Of a stretch of DNA of 64,000 nucleotides, positions 63,248 through 64,000 are shown piece after piece. The position numbers and the translations under genes were made by a program. This stretch comes from Nesterenkonia lutea (GTDB lineage: Bacteria > Actinomycetota > Actinomycetes > Actinomycetales > Micrococcaceae), in the NCBI RefSeq assembly GCF_014873955.1, contig NZ_JADBED010000001.1, positions 1,116,001 to 1,180,000 on the forward strand. The letters are read 5' to 3'. A model generated the notes under the pieces. It ran no database searches. It worked only from the letters and a program-made list of their open reading frames with translations, and was not told the origin of the DNA. Position 1 is the first letter of the stretch, and every line of letters begins with the position of its first letter.

Positions 63248-64000
63248 TCAGTGAGCGGAACGTGGGATGAAGTCCGCGGCGAGCTTCTCCGAGCCGCGCG
63301 CCACCAGCGAGACATCGGCGCCCACGAGGACCCACTCCGCACCGGCGCTGAGGTAGTCGCGGGCGGCGGCGGGATCGAAGGCGTTGGTGCCGGCGGTCTT
63401 GCCGGCTGCACGGGCTCCGGCGAAGGTGCTCTTGACGGCGTCGACGACCTCGGGATGTGTCTGCTGGCCGATCAGCCCCATGGAGGCCGAGAGGTCGCTG
63501 GGCCCGGCGAAGAGTCCATCAATGCCCTCGACGGCGGCGATCGACTCGGCGTTGTCCACGCCCTGGGTCGTCTCGATCTGGACGTAGACGCTCACGTGCC
63601 CCGATGCGTCGTCCAGGTAGTTCTGCACCCGGTTCCAGCGTCCGGAACGGGCCAGCGCATTGCCGATGCCCCTGCGTCCGACCGGCGGGTACTGCATGGA
63701 GGCTGCGACGTCGCGGGCCTCTTCGGCCGTGGAGATCATCGGCACCAGCAGGTTCTGCACGCCCAGGTCCAGGACCTGTTTGATGATGACCGGATCCGCC
63801 GAGGGCACCCGGACGATGGGAGTGACCGGGTATCCGGAGAGCGCGTGCAGCTGAGCGAGCACCGACTGCAGGGTGTTGGGCGCGTGCTCCATGTCGATGA
63901 GCACCACATCCAGTCCGGAGCCGGCCATGATCTCGGCCATCACCGGTGAACCGGAGCAGACCCAGCCCCCGATGAGCGCGCGGTCGGAGGTCGCGAGGTC
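63248..64000 (-). CDS. HpcH/HpaI family aldolase (5' part beyond window edge)
   Basis: The frame stays open to the right edge: the residues before MAEIM read DLATSDRALIGGWVCSGSP, the normal HpaI N-terminus, so the start lies outside. The visible part of 250 residues has metal and substrate motifs DVVLIDMEHAPN, RVPSADPVIIKQVLDLGVQNLLVPMIST, YVQIETTQGVDN and GLFAGPSDLSASMG. This class II pyruvate aldolase cleaves 4-hydroxy-2-oxo acids such as 4-hydroxy-2-oxoheptanedioate, the last step of homoprotocatechuate-type degradation. It precedes the flavin hydroxylase by 10 bp on the same strand. Confidence 0.9.
   Translation of the reverse strand, partial: DLATSDRALIGGWVCSGSPVMAEIMAGSGLDVVLIDMEHAPNTLQSVLAQLHALSGYPVTPIVRVPSADPVIIKQVLDLGVQNLLVPMISTAEEARDVAASMQYPPVGRRGIGNALARSGRWNRVQNYLDDASGHVSVYVQIETTQGVDNAESIAAVEGIDGLFAGPSDLSASMGLIGQQTHPEVVDAVKSTFAGARAAGKTAGTNAFDPAAARDYLSAGAEWVLVGADVSLVARGSEKLAADFIPRSAH

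Overview
The window comes from the chromosome of a high-GC actinobacterium, most likely Micrococcales/Micrococcaceae (an Arthrobacter, Kocuria or Nesterenkonia relative). This rests on gene content: a mycothiol-dependent formaldehyde dehydrogenase, a nadD-proA-proB-obg-rpmA-rplU-rne housekeeping block, class Ib ribonucleotide reductase (nrdHIEF), polyprenol-phosphate-mannose-dependent GT-C mannosyltransferases of the lipomannan type, and frequent GTG/TTG starts. The genus is inference; no rRNA gene is present.

Layout. 0-8.6 kb is a stress and redox block: DUF488, DUF3054, a Zn alcohol dehydrogenase, an SDR with a long hydrophilic N-terminus, a small Rho_N protein, catalase, an epimerase fused to a helical domain, and an aldo/keto reductase. 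8.7-20 kb is the minus-strand housekeeping block: tRNA-Ala(GGC), rsfS, an acidic repeat protein, nadD, proA, proB, obg, rpmA, rplU and rne, with clear terminators and a good rplU promoter. 20.3-22.7 kb (plus strand) holds VKOR, mscR and an MBL hydrolase, the last two a formaldehyde-detoxification pair. 22.8-27.5 kb holds a lipoate-ligase-like gene and nrdHIEF behind a tandem NrdR-box pair. 27.8-36.4 kb carries glpD-glpK, a lone small alarmone synthetase, thiD, a gamma-glutamyltransferase lipoprotein and an acyltransferase-like membrane protein. 36.5-43.7 kb carries ChrA, an AEC transporter and three GT-C glycosyltransferases; orn diverges from them.

44.4-53.2 kb looks accessory. It holds tRNA-His(GTG) with a textbook terminator, a TupA-like ATP-grasp protein, a small Cys-rich protein, a frameshifted paralogue remnant beside an intact DUF4190-type membrane protein, a TM2 protein, a complete IS21-family element with multiple terminal repeats and a 5-bp target duplication, and a UGT-type glycosyltransferase broken by one in-frame TAG.

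53.3-64 kb holds a long-chain acyl-CoA ligase, a tandem universal stress protein, another Zn alcohol dehydrogenase, an ABC-2 transporter plus NarL-type two-component system in one operon, and a flavin aromatic hydroxylase followed in the same orientation by an HpcH/HpaI aldolase that runs off the right edge.

No CRISPR array, prophage or recognisable known riboswitch was found. The items most worth checking are the decaying DUF4190-family paralogue, the recent-looking IS21 insertion, the single-codon glycosyltransferase lesion, the epimerase/helical-bundle fusion, and the regulatory DNA between glpK and nrdH. I did not find a convincing wholly new biological system.
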